Shown: positions 40,012 through 51,975 of the stretch, piece by piece | Numbering within the stretch: position 1 is the stretch's first letter | How the letters are laid out: every line of letters starts with the position of its first letter | Source: Rhodovulum visakhapatnamense | GTDB lineage: Bacteria > Pseudomonadota > Alphaproteobacteria > Rhodobacterales > Rhodobacteraceae | Direction of reading: 5' to 3' | Length of the DNA: 64,000 nt | Assembly: GCF_004365965.1 (NCBI RefSeq) | Contig: NZ_SOEB01000012.1 | Span: 1 to 64,000 of the forward strand | The notes under the pieces: generated by a model | Databases searched by the model: none | What the model was told of the DNA's origin: nothing | What the model saw: only the letters and a program-made list of their open reading frames with translations | Made by a program: the position numbers and the translations under genes

Positions 40012-40848
40012 ATGATGCGGATTGCGGCGCTTGCCCTGACGGTGGCTCTGGGGCTGGCGGCGGGCGGGCCCGCCTCCGCCCAGTCGCGCGACGAAACCCT
40101 GGCGGATATCCGCCAGGAACTGACGGTGCTGAATGTCTCGGTGCAGGGGCTCAAGCGCGAGCTGTCGACCACCGGCGGGGCCATGGGCTCGGCCGGGGGC
40201 GGCTCGGCCCTGCAGCGGCTCGATGCCATCGAGGAACAGCTGCAGCGTCTGACCTCGAAGACCGAGGAACTGGAACACCGCATCCAGACGGTTGTCGATG
40301 ACGGCACCCGCCGGATCGGCGATCTGGAATTCCGGCTGGTCGAGCTTGAGGGCGGCGACGTCTCGAAGCTTGGCCAGACCTCGACGCTGGGCGGCGGGTC
40401 GGTCTCGGCCGCGCCCGCCCCGATGATCACGCCGGCGCCGGACGCGGCCGACGGGATGGAACTGGCCATTGGCGAGCGTGCCGATTTCGACGCCGGCAAG
40501 GCCGCGCTCGAGGCCGGTCAGAACGCCCAGGCGGCCGAGATCTTCGCCCGGTTCGGCGACACCTATCCGGGCAGCCCGCTGGCGGGCGAGGCGCAGTTCC
40601 TGCGCGGCGAGGCGCTGTCGGCCTCGGGCGACACCTCGCAGGCCGCGCGCGCCTATCTGGAAAGCTTCTCGGGCAGCCCTTCGGGGCCGCGCGCCTCTGC
40701 GGCCCTTCTGAAGCTTGGGCTTGCGCTCAAGGACCTGGGCCAGACCCGCGAAGCCTGCGTGACGCTTGGCGAGGTGCGGACGCGCTTTTCGGGCTCGGGC
40801 GAGGCGCAGCAGGCGGGGGCTGTGATGGCCTCGGCCGGGTGCAACTGA
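40012..40848 (+). CDS. cpoB: Tol-Pal coordinator CpoB (YbgF)
   Basis: A 278-residue periplasmic protein. The signal peptide ends near ASAQS (about residue 24). An N-terminal coiled coil (ELTVLNVSVQGLKRELST, then LQRLDAIEEQLQRL) mediates trimerisation, followed by a long linker and C-terminal TPR repeats (ALEAGQNAQAAEIFARFGDT, GEAQFLRGEALSASGDTSQA). CpoB links PBP1B activity to Tol in E. coli. ATG 40012 or 40015, behind GAGGAGG; it overlaps tilS. Confidence 0.9.
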   Translation: MMRIAALALTVALGLAAGGPASAQSRDETLADIRQELTVLNVSVQGLKRELSTTGGAMGSAGGGSALQRLDAIEEQLQRLTSKTEELEHRIQTVVDDGTRRIGDLEFRLVELEGGDVSKLGQTSTLGGGSVSAAPAPMITPAPDAADGMELAIGERADFDAGKAALEAGQNAQAAEIFARFGDTYPGSPLAGEAQFLRGEALSASGDTSQAARAYLESFSGSPSGPRASAALLKLGLALKDLGQTREACVTLGEVRTRFSGSGEAQQAGAVMASAGCN

Positions 40849-42077
40849 GCCCGGGCGCCGCGGCGCTGCAGGCGGCGCTGGCCCGGGCCTGTCCCGGCGC
40901 GGCGCCGCTGGCCGTCGCGGTCTCGGGCGGCGGGGATTCGCTGGCACTTCTGCTGGCGGCGGCGGCGCGGCCCTCGGGTCCGCCGGTCCTGGCTGTCACT
41001 GTCGATCACGGGCTCCGCCCCGAGGCGGCCCACGAGGCGCGGAGCGTGGCCGCGATCTGCGCGCGCCTCGGGGTCCCCCACAGCACACTTGTCTGGCAGG
41101 GCTGGGACGGCCGCGGCAACCTGCAGGATGCCGCGCGGCGCGCGCGGATGCGGCTGATCGCGGACTGGGCCCTGGCGCGGGGCATCGACCGCGTCGCGCT
41201 TGCCCATACTCGCGACGACCAGGCCGAAACCGTGCTGATGCGGCTCGCGCGCGGTGCCGGGGTCGACGGGCTGGCGGCGATGGCGACCGAACGGCAGGCG
41301 CTGGGCGTCACCTGGCTGCGCCCCTTCCTCGATATCCCGCGCGCCGATCTGCGCGCCTTTCTGACCGAGCGCGGGCAGAGCTGGGCCGAGGATCCCTCGA
41401 ATGACGACCCGCGCTTCGACCGGGTCCGGGTGCGGCAGGCGCTGGCGCTGCTGGCCCCGCTGGGGATCGACGCCGAGGGGCTGGCGGCGACGGCCGCCCG
41501 GCTGGGTTCGGCCCGTGCCGCCCTTGACGCCTGCACCGCCGAGGCCGCCGCGCGGATCGCTGTGGAGGAGGCGGGCGATGTGGTGCTGGACGAGGCCGCC
41601 CGCGTGGCGCTTCCCGCCGAGATCGGGCGGCGGCTGTTGTTGGGCGCGCTGGCCTGGGTTTCGGGCGCCGACTACCCGCCCCGGGCCGGGGCGCTGGCCG
41701 CCACACTTGCCCGTCTCGAGATCGCGCCGCGCACCACGCTGCAGGGCTGTCTTCTGATCCGCGAGGCCGGGCTGCTTCGGATCGGGCGCGAGCTAGCCGC
41801 GGTGGCGGGGCTGTCCGCGCCTATCGGTACGCTGTGGGACGGGCGCTGGCGCCTCGCGGGGCCGGCTACGGGGGGCGAAGAGATCCGGGCGCTGGGCGAG
41901 GCGGGGCTTGCGCTGTGCCCCGACTGGCGCGCGACCGGGCTGCCACGAAGCTCGCTTTTGGCCTCGCCCGCGGTCTGGCGCGGCGGGACCCTGGTGGCCG
42001 CGCCTCTGGCCGGTCACGGAACGGACTGGAGCGCGACGGTAAACCGTCCTTTCAGGACCCGGCTACTCTCGCATTGA
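40839..42077 (+). CDS. tilS: tRNA(Ile)-lysidine synthase TilS
   Basis: A 412-residue enzyme that modifies C34 of tRNA-Ile(CAU) to lysidine so that it reads AUA. PP-loop SGGGDSLALLL lies at about residues 29-39, with TVDHGLRPEA and HTRDDQAETVLMRL following. GTG 40839 begins within the end of cpoB, ten bases before its stop codon closes, so the two are coupled. Confidence 0.94.
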   Translation: MQLSPGAAALQAALARACPGAAPLAVAVSGGGDSLALLLAAAARPSGPPVLAVTVDHGLRPEAAHEARSVAAICARLGVPHSTLVWQGWDGRGNLQDAARRARMRLIADWALARGIDRVALAHTRDDQAETVLMRLARGAGVDGLAAMATERQALGVTWLRPFLDIPRADLRAFLTERGQSWAEDPSNDDPRFDRVRVRQALALLAPLGIDAEGLAATAARLGSARAALDACTAEAAARIAVEEAGDVVLDEAARVALPAEIGRRLLLGALAWVSGADYPPRAGALAATLARLEIAPRTTLQGCLLIREAGLLRIGRELAAVAGLSAPIGTLWDGRWRLAGPATGGEEIRALGEAGLALCPDWRATGLPRSSLLASPAVWRGGTLVAAPLAGHGTDWSATVNRPFRTRLLSH

Positions 42078-42155
42078 ACATGCGGCCTCAATCGCTATCT
42101 TAGGCCAATGGCCGGGAGCCCTTCGCCCGGCGGACCGAAATTCAAGGAGTACGCC

Positions 42156-44062
<1,907 letters not shown>

Positions 44063-44066
<4 letters not shown>

Positions 44067-44848
44067 GCCCTCACGGCTTTGAAGACTGGAACCCCGGAAC
44101 CTACGCAAGGTTCCGGGGTTTGCGTTTGCGCCCGGCGCTGGATCTGCTGGCGCAGGTACCCGAGCTGCCCGAGGGCGGCGTCGTCGATCTGGGCTGCGGC
44201 AATGGCGCGGTCGCGGGCGCGCTGCGCATGCGGTTTCCGCGTGCGACCCTGACCGGGGTCGACAGCTCGCCCGCCATGCTGGACGAGGCCCGCGTCCCGG
44301 GGCTTTACGACCGTCTGATCGAGGCCGATGCCGCAACATGGACCCCCGAGGCGCCGGTCGCGCTGATCTTTTCCAACGCGCTCTGCCACTGGCTGCCCGA
44401 TCATGCCGGGCTTTTCGCGCGCCTGGCGCGCGCGCTGGGGCCGGGGGGCACGCTGGCGGTGCAGATGCCCCGCCAGTTCGCCGCCCCCTCGCATGCTCTG
44501 ATGCGCGAGATCGCCGCGCGCTGCTTTCCCGACCGGTTCGACTTTTCCGGCTGGGTGCCGCCGGTCGCCGAAGCCGCGGCCTATGCCCGGATTTTGGCGC
44601 CGCTGGGCACCGTTTCGGCCTGGGAGACGTCCTATGTGCAGCGGCTCGACCCCGCGGCCGACGGCCATCCGGTGCGCCGCTTTACCGAGGCGACGGCGTT
44701 GCGCCCCTTTGCGGCCAAGCTCGACGGCGACGAACTGGCCGCGTTTCTGACCGAGTACGAGACCGCGCTGGACCTGGCCTATCCCGCCGCGCCGGATGGC
44801 AGCGTTCTCTTTCCATTCACCCGCGTATTCTTCACCCTCACCGTCTGA
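44063..44848 (+). CDS. SAM-dependent methyltransferase, trans-aconitate methyltransferase-like
   Basis: A 261-residue class I methyltransferase. [20 protein letters not shown] at the N-terminus matches the start of Tam-type enzymes, then SAM motif [15 protein letters not shown] and VDSSPAML. Family members methylate trans-aconitate, an inhibitor formed from cis-aconitate; substrate here is probable, not proven. GTG 44063 overlaps the ftsH stop. A 12-bp-arm hairpin with T-rich flank sits 27 bases into the coding sequence, so much of its transcription may stop there. Confidence 0.85.
44090..44120 (+). terminator. Terminator-like hairpin inside the start of the methyltransferase gene
   Basis: Perfect 12-bp arms AACCCCGGAACC (44090-44101) and GGTTCCGGGGTT (44109-44120) around TACGCAA, followed by TTGCGTTT. 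It lies 23 bases after the ftsH stop, where an ftsH terminator is expected, but within codons 10-20 of the next gene. Confidence 0.65.
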
Positions 44849-44922
44849 TCGTCGAGGGTTCTGGCCCTCGCCGGGTGCAGCCGCTATCTGTTGGCAAAAC
44901 GGAAAACGCGGGAGGATCGGCC

Positions 44923-46599
44923 ATGGCCCCGAAGACGGATATCGAGATCGCACGCACCGCCGAAAAGCGCCCGATCCAGGAGATCGGCGCCAAGCTGGGC
45001 ATTCCGCCCGAGGCGCTTCTGCCCTACGGCCACGACAAGGCCAAGGTCACGGCCGAGTTCATCGCGGGCCTCGAGGACCGGCCCGAGGGACGGCTGATCC
45101 TGGTGACCGCGATCAACCCGACGCCTGCGGGCGAGGGCAAGACGACGACCACGGTCGGCCTTGGCGACGGGCTGGCCCGGCTGGGCCACAAGACGGCGAT
45201 CTGCATCCGCGAGGCCTCGCTGGGCCCCTGTTTCGGCATGAAGGGCGGCGCGGCCGGCGGCGGCTATGCCCAGATCGTGCCGATGGAGGACATGAACCTC
45301 CATTTCACCGGCGATTTCCACGCGATCACGGCGGCGCATAACCTGCTGGCCGCGATGATCGACAACCATATCTACTGGGGCAATGCGCTGGGCATCGACC
45401 AGCGCCGGGTCACCTGGCGCCGGGTGATGGACATGAACGACCGGGCGCTGCGCGACATCGTCTGTTCGCTGGGCGGGCCGTCGAACGGCTATCCGCGCGA
45501 GACCGGGTTCGACATCACCGTCGCCTCCGAGGTCATGGCGATCCTGTGCCTGGCCACCGACCTTGCCGATCTGCAGCGGCGGCTGGGCGAGATCATCATC
45601 GGCTATACCCGCGACCGGGCGCCCGTGCATGCGCGCGAGCTGAAGGCCGACGGGGCGATGACGGTGCTGCTGCGCGACGCGATCCAGCCCAATCTGGTTC
45701 AGACGCTGGAACATACCCCCGCCTTCGTCCATGGCGGCCCCTTCGCCAATATCGCCCATGGCTGCAACTCGGTCATCGCCACGCGCACGGCGCTGCGGCT
45801 GGCCGATTACGTGGTGACCGAGGCAGGGTTCGGGGCCGATCTGGGCGCCGAGAAATTCATGAACATCAAGTGCCGCAAGGCGGGGCTTGCGCCCGCGGCG
45901 GTGGTTGTGGTGGCCACGGTCAAGGCGCTGAAGATGAATGGCGGCGTCGCCAAGGACGATCTGAAGGCCGAGAATGTGGCGGCAGTCCGGACGGGCTGTG
46001 CCAATCTCGGCCGCCATATCGAGAATGTCCGGTCCTTCGGGGTGCCGACAGTGGTCGCCATCAACCATTTCGCGGGCGATACCGAGGCCGAGATCGCAGC
46101 CGTGCAGGACTATGTGCGCGGGCAGGGGACCGAGGCGATCCTGTGCCGCCACTGGGCCGAGGGCGGCGCAGGCATCGAGCCGCTGGCGCGCAAGGTCGTG
46201 GCGCTGGCCGAGACCGACCATCACAGCTTTGCGCCGCTTTATCCCGACGAGATGGGTCTCTTCCACAAGATCGAGACCATTGCCCGCCGGATCTACCGCG
46301 CCGATCACGTGGTGGCCGACCAGAAGATCCGCGACCAGTTGACCGCCTGGGAAGAGGCGGGCTATGGCCATCTGCCGGTCTGCATGGCCAAGACCCAGTA
46401 TTCCTTCTCGACCGATCCGGCGCTGACCGGCGCCCCCGAGGGCTTCGACGTGCCGGTGCGCGAGGTGCGGCTGGCCGCCGGGGCGGGCTTCGTGGTGGCG
46501 ATCTGCGGGCGGATCATGACCATGCCCGGCCTGCCGCCCGAACCCGCGGCCCATTCCATCGGTCTGAATGCCGAGGGCCAGATCGAGGGGCTGTTCTGA
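44923..46599 (+). CDS. fhs: Formate-tetrahydrofolate ligase
   Basis: A 558-residue enzyme that forms 10-formyl-THF from formate, THF and ATP. The ATP loop is [45 protein letters not shown] and NIAHGCNS are family signatures. ATG 44923 follows GGGAGGA. It is followed by a chorismate mutase and folD in the same direction; with purU at 62163 the window holds enzymes for making, interconverting and discharging formyl-THF. Confidence 0.97.
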   Translation: MAPKTDIEIARTAEKRPIQEIGAKLGIPPEALLPYGHDKAKVTAEFIAGLEDRPEGRLILVTAINPTPAGEGKTTTTVGLGDGLARLGHKTAICIREASLGPCFGMKGGAAGGGYAQIVPMEDMNLHFTGDFHAITAAHNLLAAMIDNHIYWGNALGIDQRRVTWRRVMDMNDRALRDIVCSLGGPSNGYPRETGFDITVASEVMAILCLATDLADLQRRLGEIIIGYTRDRAPVHARELKADGAMTVLLRDAIQPNLVQTLEHTPAFVHGGPFANIAHGCNSVIATRTALRLADYVVTEAGFGADLGAEKFMNIKCRKAGLAPAAVVVVATVKALKMNGGVAKDDLKAENVAAVRTGCANLGRHIENVRSFGVPTVVAINHFAGDTEAEIAAVQDYVRGQGTEAILCRHWAEGGAGIEPLARKVVALAETDHHSFAPLYPDEMGLFHKIETIARRIYRADHVVADQKIRDQLTAWEEAGYGHLPVCMAKTQYSFSTDPALTGAPEGFDVPVREVRLAAGAGFVVAICGRIMTMPGLPPEPAAHSIGLNAEGQIEGLF

Positions 46600-46673
46600 G
46601 GCGCTGCCGCATTGCGGCGCGCGGGCAGGCGGGGTAACACGCGAACCAGACGTACCGGAAGTCGAGAGGCCCC

Positions 46674-46982
46674 ATGATTCCCCCCCAGACCTGCCGCAGC
46701 ATGGACGAGCTTCGCCCACAGATCGACGCGCTCGACGCGCGTCTGGTCGGGCTTCTGGCCGAGCGCGCCCGCTATATCGACCGCGCCGCCGAGTTGAAGG
46801 CCGCCGCGGGTCTGCCTGCGCGGATCGACGACCGGGTCGAGGAGGTGGTGGCCAATGTTCGGGCGCGGGCCGGGGCAGAAGGGCTCGACCCCGATCTTGT
46901 CGAGACGCTGTGGCGGACGCTGATCGAATGGTCGATCGGGCGCGAAGAGCGGGCCCTGGGGGCCAAGGAGGTACGGGGATGA
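46674..46982 (+). CDS. Chorismate mutase, AroQ type
   Basis: A 102-residue all-helical AroQ-class protein. [20 protein letters not shown] and [13 protein letters not shown] form the long first helix with active-site Arg and Lys, and [13 protein letters not shown] the last. It converts chorismate to prephenate, or acts as an isochorismate pyruvate lyase homologue; the two cannot be separated by eye. ATG 46674; the stop overlaps folD by four bases, which couples it to folate metabolism genes. Confidence 0.88.
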   Translation: MIPPQTCRSMDELRPQIDALDARLVGLLAERARYIDRAAELKAAAGLPARIDDRVEEVVANVRARAGAEGLDPDLVETLWRTLIEWSIGREERALGAKEVRG

Positions 46983-47881
46983 CTGCGACACGCATTGACG
47001 GCAAGGCCTTTGCCGCCGGGATCCGCGAGAAGGTCGCGGCCCATGTGGCCCGGCTGAAGGCCGATCACGGGCTGACCCCCGGCCTTGCCGTGGTTCTGGT
47101 GGGCGAAGACCCGGCCAGCCAGGTCTACGTCCGCAACAAGGGCGAACAGACCCGCGAGGCCGGAATGGCCTCTTTCGAACATCGCCTGTCGGTCGACACC
47201 TCCGAGCCGGACCTGCTGGCGCTGATCGACCGGCTGAACGCGGACCCCTCCGTGCACGGGATTCTGGTGCAACTACCGTTGCCGGCGCATATCGGTGAGG
47301 CCAAGGTCATCAATGCGATCGACCCGGCCAAGGATGTGGACGGCTTTCACATTTCGAATGTCGGGCTGCTGGCGACGGGGCAGAAGTCGATGGTGCCCTG
47401 CACCCCTCTGGGCTGTCTTCTGATGCTGCGCGATACTCTGGGTTCGCTCTCGGGGCTGAACGCCGTCGTCGTCGGGCGCTCGAACATTGTCGGCAAGCCG
47501 ATGGCCCAGCTGCTGCTGGCTGACAGCTGCACGGTGACCGTCGCCCATTCGCGCACCCGCGACCTGCCCGAGGTCTGCCGTGGCGCCGATATCCTGGTGG
47601 CCGCCGTGGGGCGCCCGCAGATGATCCCGGGCGACTGGGTCAAGCCCGGCGCGACGGTGATCGATGTCGGCATCAACCGGGTTCCCGCGCCTGAAAAGGG
47701 CGAGGGCAAGACCCGGCTGGTCGGCGATGTCGATTTCGCCAGCGCGGCCGAGGTGGCGGGCGCCATCACGCCGGTGCCGGGCGGGGTCGGACCGATGACC
47801 ATTGCCTGCCTGCTGGCCAATACCGTGACCGCCTGCTGCCGCGCCAACGGCCTGCCCGAACCCGAGGGCCTGACCGCCTAA
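46979..47881 (+). CDS. folD: Bifunctional methylene-THF dehydrogenase / methenyl-THF cyclohydrolase FolD
   Basis: A 300-residue enzyme interconverting methylene-, methenyl- and formyl-THF with NADP. Motifs are [14 protein letters not shown] (catalytic Lys), [27 protein letters not shown] (nucleotide-binding) and [21 protein letters not shown] 46979 overlaps the chorismate mutase gene; the stop overlaps the stop of the convergent thioesterase gene. Confidence 0.96.
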   Translation: MTATRIDGKAFAAGIREKVAAHVARLKADHGLTPGLAVVLVGEDPASQVYVRNKGEQTREAGMASFEHRLSVDTSEPDLLALIDRLNADPSVHGILVQLPLPAHIGEAKVINAIDPAKDVDGFHISNVGLLATGQKSMVPCTPLGCLLMLRDTLGSLSGLNAVVVGRSNIVGKPMAQLLLADSCTVTVAHSRTRDLPEVCRGADILVAAVGRPQMIPGDWVKPGATVIDVGINRVPAPEKGEGKTRLVGDVDFASAAEVAGAITPVPGGVGPMTIACLLANTVTACCRANGLPEPEGLTA

Positions 47882-48324
47882 AGCGGGATTGGCACCATCG
47901 TTCCGGTGAAACTGGCCACATGGGTCCGACCCTGGCCGGGACGGTCGCCGGTTTCGGCAAAGACCTCGGAGCGGACGACGAACAGCCGCCTGCCGGTCTT
48001 GACCACCGATCCGGTCGCGATCAGCCGGTCGCCAAGCGCCGGGGCCAGCAGGTGGATGCCGGCCTCGCTGGTCAGCACGTCATGGTCGGGCGGCATCAGG
48101 CTCAGCGCCGTGTAACCCGCGGCGCTGTCGGCCAGCGCGAAGGTGAAGGCGGCATGGGCCGCCCCGATCTGCTGGCCGAACTGGGGCCTGATCGGCGCCG
48201 AGATCGCCACGGTTCCCGGTGCGACCGATACCAGCCCGGCCCCAAGGGTCGACATCATCGCCTGCCGGGCGAAACTCTCGCGGACGATGGCCTCGAAGTC
48301 TGGATTTCTGGGCGCGTGCTGCAT
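47878..48324 (-). CDS. PaaI-like hot-dog thioesterase
   Basis: A 148-residue thioesterase of the PaaI/4HBT family. [20 protein letters not shown] carries the usual HGG-like region, here AAHAA without the HGG glycines, so activity is less certain. It probably hydrolyses an acyl- or aryl-CoA. ATG 48324 follows GGGAGAG. It is the last gene of a long minus-strand run and is tail-to-tail overlapping with folD by four bases. Confidence 0.85.
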   Translation of the reverse strand: MQHAPRNPDFEAIVRESFARQAMMSTLGAGLVSVAPGTVAISAPIRPQFGQQIGAAHAAFTFALADSAAGYTALSLMPPDHDVLTSEAGIHLLAPALGDRLIATGSVVKTGRRLFVVRSEVFAETGDRPGQGRTHVASFTGTMVPIPL

Positions 48325-48377
48325 GGACTCTCCCTGCACCGGTACGGGATCGACGCTAGCTTGGGCGATCTTCGCTG

Positions 48378-49058
48378 TCACGCCCGCATGGGCAGGGCCA
48401 GCGCCTTCGGCCCGGTCAGGATCGCCAGCGCATCGGCGCCCATCAGCGCGTCCAGCACCGGGGCGTGCGTCGCAAGCCCGCCCGTATAGGCGCCGAAGGC
48501 GGGCAGGATCGCGCGCCTGCAGTCGACCAGGAAACAAGGCCGTGCCACGCTCTGCCCGCCCAGCCGCCGCCGCATCTTCGGGTGATAATGCCCCGAGACC
48601 TCGCCCTCGGCCTCTCGCTCGGCGATATGGCGAAACCTGAGCGGCCCCAGCGCCAGCTCTGCCAGGGCAGTGCCGCCCAGATCGGGCGGGGCCGGGTCGT
48701 GATTGCCCGAGATCCAGATCCAGCGACGTCCGGCCATCAGCGCCGTCAGCCGGTCGGTTGCGGGCTCGGGCAGATCGCGGGCCGCGTCGTCATCGTCGAA
48801 GCTGTCGCCGAGGCAGATGACCGTGCGGGGCGCCAGCGCCTCGATCTCGGCGGCCAGCCGGGTCAAAGTCTCGTGGGTGTCATAGGGCGGCAACAGGGCG
48901 CCCGCGCGCCGCGCCAGCCGGTCGGCCTTGCCCAGATGCAGGTCGGACACGGCCAGCAGCCGTTCGGCCTCCCACCAGAGCGCGCCGGAAGCGCGGGCGG
49001 TCAGGACGGTTCCGGCCAGCGGGAAAGGATGTTCGTTCATGCTTTGTTTCAACCGCAT
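48378..49058 (-). CDS. pdeM: Ligase-associated metallophosphoesterase (PdeM-like)
   Basis: A 226-residue calcineurin-like phosphoesterase. Metal motifs are VSDLHLGKADRLARR, GDSFDDDDAA, GNHDPAP, and SGHYHPK. This branch is typically encoded with an Lhr-type helicase, an ATP-dependent DNA ligase and an exonuclease in a DNA-repair cluster. The helicase is here, 33 bp upstream; ligase and exonuclease are not. ATG 49058 is chosen because AGGAGG lies three bases before it; ATG 49040 is an alternative with no ribosome binding site. Confidence 0.9.
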   Translation of the reverse strand: MRLKQSMNEHPFPLAGTVLTARASGALWWEAERLLAVSDLHLGKADRLARRAGALLPPYDTHETLTRLAAEIEALAPRTVICLGDSFDDDDAARDLPEPATDRLTALMAGRRWIWISGNHDPAPPDLGGTALAELALGPLRFRHIAEREAEGEVSGHYHPKMRRRLGGQSVARPCFLVDCRRAILPAFGAYTGGLATHAPVLDALMGADALAILTGPKALALPMRA

Positions 49059-49091
49059 CCGCCTCCTGGAGGCAAGGGCGAAGTCCTCGCT

Positions 49092-51494
49092 TCAACTCAG
49101 ACCGGCGGCCGTCATCAGCCGGGCGGCGGCTTCGTCGATCAGACGCTGTTCGGCCGCGCCCTTCACCGGAACCCGCCCGGCTTCCAGAAACAGCGGTGCG
49201 GCCAGCGGCGAGACGCGGTCAAGGCGCCGGTGGTCGATCCGGCCGCGCACGCGGGCCAGCATCGCCTCGATCCGGCCGAAATCGACGAGCCCCTTCATTG
49301 CCTCCTCGCGCGTGATCTCGAGCAGAACGTGATCGGGGTCGTAGCGCATCAGCGTGTCGTACAGGATGTCGGACGAAAAGGTGGCCTGCCGCCCTGTCTT
49401 GCGCTGCCCGGGCAGGTTTCGCTCGATCAGACCGGCAATGACGGCGGATGTTCGAAATGTGCGCTTCATGACCGCATTTCCAGCGAGCCAGCCAGCAAAG
49501 GCTGTATATAGCTCGTTCGAATCCATCAAGTCAGAGGGGGCGTCAACCGGCTCGAGCCCCCAGATCAGCGTGGCATAGTCCGAGGCGACGAAGCTAATCG
49601 GCGCCAGTCCGGCGGCTTCCATCCGCCGGGTCAGCAAAAGGCCCAGGGTCTGCTGTGCGTTCCGCCCCGCGAAGCCGTAGACGCATAGATGCTGGCGGCC
49701 CTCATAGGGGAAGGTCTCGATCAGCAGGCGGTCGCGCTCGGGCAGGGCCGAGACCCTGCGCTGCAGCGCCAGCCAGTCGGCGGTATGGGCGGGCAGGCCG
49801 GGCCAGTCTTCGGCCCGGAACATCGCCAGGATGCGCTTGGCCAGACGCGTTGAGGTGGCGAACTTGGTTCCGGCGAAAACCGCGATCTTCGGGTCGCGGC
49901 CGGGGCTGCGACTGACCTCGACCACCATCTCGCGGAGCGCTTCATAGCGCACGACCTGGCCGCCGATCAGGAAGGTGTCGCCCGGGGTCAGAGTCGCGGC
50001 GAAGGCCTCTTCGACCTCGCCGAGCGGCGCGCCGCCGCGCGCGGGCCGCAGCCGCACCTTCAGGGTCTCTTCCTCGACGATGGTGCCAAGGTTCATCCGG
50101 ATGCGTTGGGCTGCGCGCGGGTCGCGCAAGCCCCAGTGGCCATCGGGCGCCTGTTTCAGCCGCTGCCAGCGGTCATAGGCCCGCAGCGCGTAGCCGCCGG
50201 TGGCCGCGAAGTCGAGGCAGGCGTCGAATCGGGGCCGCGTGAGGTCGGCATAGGGCCCGGCCGAACGCACCTCGGCGAACAGGGCCTCGGCGTCGAACGG
50301 ACCCGCGGCGGCGGTGGCCAGAATGTGCTGGCACAGCACGTCGCGGGCGCCGGGGCCGCGCGGCTCGCCGTCCAGATCGCCCGCGCGCACAGCGTCGAGT
50401 GCCGCCATGCATTCGACCACCTCGAAGCGGTTCGCGGGCACAAGCAGGGCCTTCGACGGGGCGTTATAGCGGTGATTGGCGCGGCCGATCCGCTGCACCA
50501 GCCGCTTGACGTTCTTCGGCGCGCCGACCTGGATCACCAGATCGACATCGCCCCAGTCGATCCCGAGATCGAGCGACCCGGTGCAGACGACAGCCCGCAG
50601 CCGCCCCTCGGTCATTGCCGTCTCGACCTTCTCGCGGGCCTCGCGCGACAGGCTGCCATGGTGGATCGCGATCGGCAGGGCATCCTCGTTGGCCAGCCAC
50701 AGATCGCGGAAGAACAGTTCGGCCTGGGCGCGGGTGTTGTGAAAGATCAGCGTCGTGCGGTGGCGTGCGATCTGATCCAGCACCGCCGGGATGGCGTGGC
50801 GCCCGCCACCCCCGGCCCAGGGCGGCGGCGCGCTCGTGTCCAGCATGGCGATGTCGGGTGGCGGGCCCGGATCGGCGGTCAGGATCTCGCAGGGCGCGCC
50901 CGTCGGGGCCAGAAAGCTTGCCAGCGCGGGCGGGTCCTCGACCGTGGCCGACAGCCCGACGCGGCGGAGCCCGGGGCAGAGGCTCTGCAGCCGCGCAAGG
51001 CCCAGCGTCAGCAGATCGCCGCGCTTCGACTCGGCCAGCGCATGGAGTTCGTCGACGATGACGCGGCGCAGCCCGGCGAAGATCCGCGGCGCGTCCTCGT
51101 AGCTGAGCAGCAGCGCCAGACTTTCGGGCGTGGTCAGCAGGATATGCGGCGGGTCGGCGCGCTGGCGGCGACGACGGGCCTGCGAGGTGTCGCCGGTGCG
51201 ATCCTCGACGCGGATCGGCAGGCCCATCTCCTCGATCGGGCGGCCAAGGTTGCGGCGGATGTCGGCGGTCAGCGCCTTCAGCGGTGAAATGTAGAGAGTG
51301 TGCAATCCATGTGCGGAATTTTCTGAAATCTCGACCAAAGAAGGTAGAAAACCTGCAAGCGTCTTGCCGCCCCCCGTGGGCGCGATCAGCAGCAGCGACG
51401 GGGCGTCGGCCCGGGTCAGCATCGCGGTCTGATGCGGATGCACGGTCCAGCCCCGGGCGGCGAACCAGTCGGCGAAGGGCGGGGGCAGGGCCAT
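49092..51494 (-). CDS. Ligase-associated Lhr-type DEXH helicase
   Basis: An 800-residue superfamily 2 helicase of the Lhr-core type. Walker A is APTGGGKTLAGFLPSL, DEXH in VIVDELHALAES, SAT in LSATVEDP, and motif VI QRIGRANHR; the WH/beta-barrel C-terminal domain ends GLVDFGRIEAMLARV. Lhr-core proteins unwind damaged or branched DNA. Two segments of about 100 bp (49440-49530 and 51280-51360) have clearly lower GC than the rest of the gene. ATG 51494 follows GGAGA. Confidence 0.93.
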   Translation of the reverse strand: MALPPPFADWFAARGWTVHPHQTAMLTRADAPSLLLIAPTGGGKTLAGFLPSLVEISENSAHGLHTLYISPLKALTADIRRNLGRPIEEMGLPIRVEDRTGDTSQARRRRQRADPPHILLTTPESLALLLSYEDAPRIFAGLRRVIVDELHALAESKRGDLLTLGLARLQSLCPGLRRVGLSATVEDPPALASFLAPTGAPCEILTADPGPPPDIAMLDTSAPPPWAGGGGRHAIPAVLDQIARHRTTLIFHNTRAQAELFFRDLWLANEDALPIAIHHGSLSREAREKVETAMTEGRLRAVVCTGSLDLGIDWGDVDLVIQVGAPKNVKRLVQRIGRANHRYNAPSKALLVPANRFEVVECMAALDAVRAGDLDGEPRGPGARDVLCQHILATAAAGPFDAEALFAEVRSAGPYADLTRPRFDACLDFAATGGYALRAYDRWQRLKQAPDGHWGLRDPRAAQRIRMNLGTIVEEETLKVRLRPARGGAPLGEVEEAFAATLTPGDTFLIGGQVVRYEALREMVVEVSRSPGRDPKIAVFAGTKFATSTRLAKRILAMFRAEDWPGLPAHTADWLALQRRVSALPERDRLLIETFPYEGRQHLCVYGFAGRNAQQTLGLLLTRRMEAAGLAPISFVASDYATLIWGLEPVDAPSDLMDSNELYTAFAGWLAGNAVMKRTFRTSAVIAGLIERNLPGQRKTGRQATFSSDILYDTLMRYDPDHVLLEITREEAMKGLVDFGRIEAMLARVRGRIDHRRLDRVSPLAAPLFLEAGRVPVKGAAEQRLIDEAAARLMTAAGLS

Positions 51495-51537
51495 CGACGT
51501 CTCCGGTGGGCGGCCGGTCAGGCGGGGTCGGGCGCGG

Positions 51538-51975
51538 TCATGCCTCGATCCAGATCGTCACCGGACCGTCATTGACCAGCGAGACCTTCATGTCGGCCCC
51601 GAACCGCCCGGTTGCGACCGGCACGCCTTCGGCGGCCAAGGCCTCGGCGAAACGCAGATACAGCCGTTCGCCCTCGGCCGGAGGGGCCGCATGCGAAAAG
51701 CCCGGGCGGTTGCCGCTGGAGGTATCGGCGGCGAGGGTGAACTGGCTGACGACCAGCGCCGCGCCGCCGGTATCGAGGACCGAGAGGTTCATCTTGTCGG
51801 CCGCGTCGCGAAAGATCCGCATCCGCGAGATGCGGCGGGCGAGCTTGTCAGCCTCGGCTTCGGTGTCGCCCGCCATGGCGCAAACGAGGATCATCAGCCC
51901 CGGCCCGATCTCGCCGAGACAGGCGCAATCGACCCGGACCGCGGCCTCGCTGACTCGCTGGACCAGCGCCCTCAT
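51538..51975 (-). CDS. dtd: D-aminoacyl-tRNA deacylase
   Basis: A 145-residue editing enzyme that removes D-amino acids from t[19 protein letters not shown] at the start, [18 protein letters not shown] (with the SQFT and GNRP motifs) and [12 protein letters not shown] at the end are the family signatures. ATG 51975 overlaps the sugar kinase stop by four bases. Confidence 0.95.
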   Translation of the reverse strand: MRALVQRVSEAAVRVDCACLGEIGPGLMILVCAMAGDTEAEADKLARRISRMRIFRDAADKMNLSVLDTGGAALVVSQFTLAADTSSGNRPGFSHAAPPAEGERLYLRFAEALAAEGVPVATGRFGADMKVSLVNDGPVTIWIEA

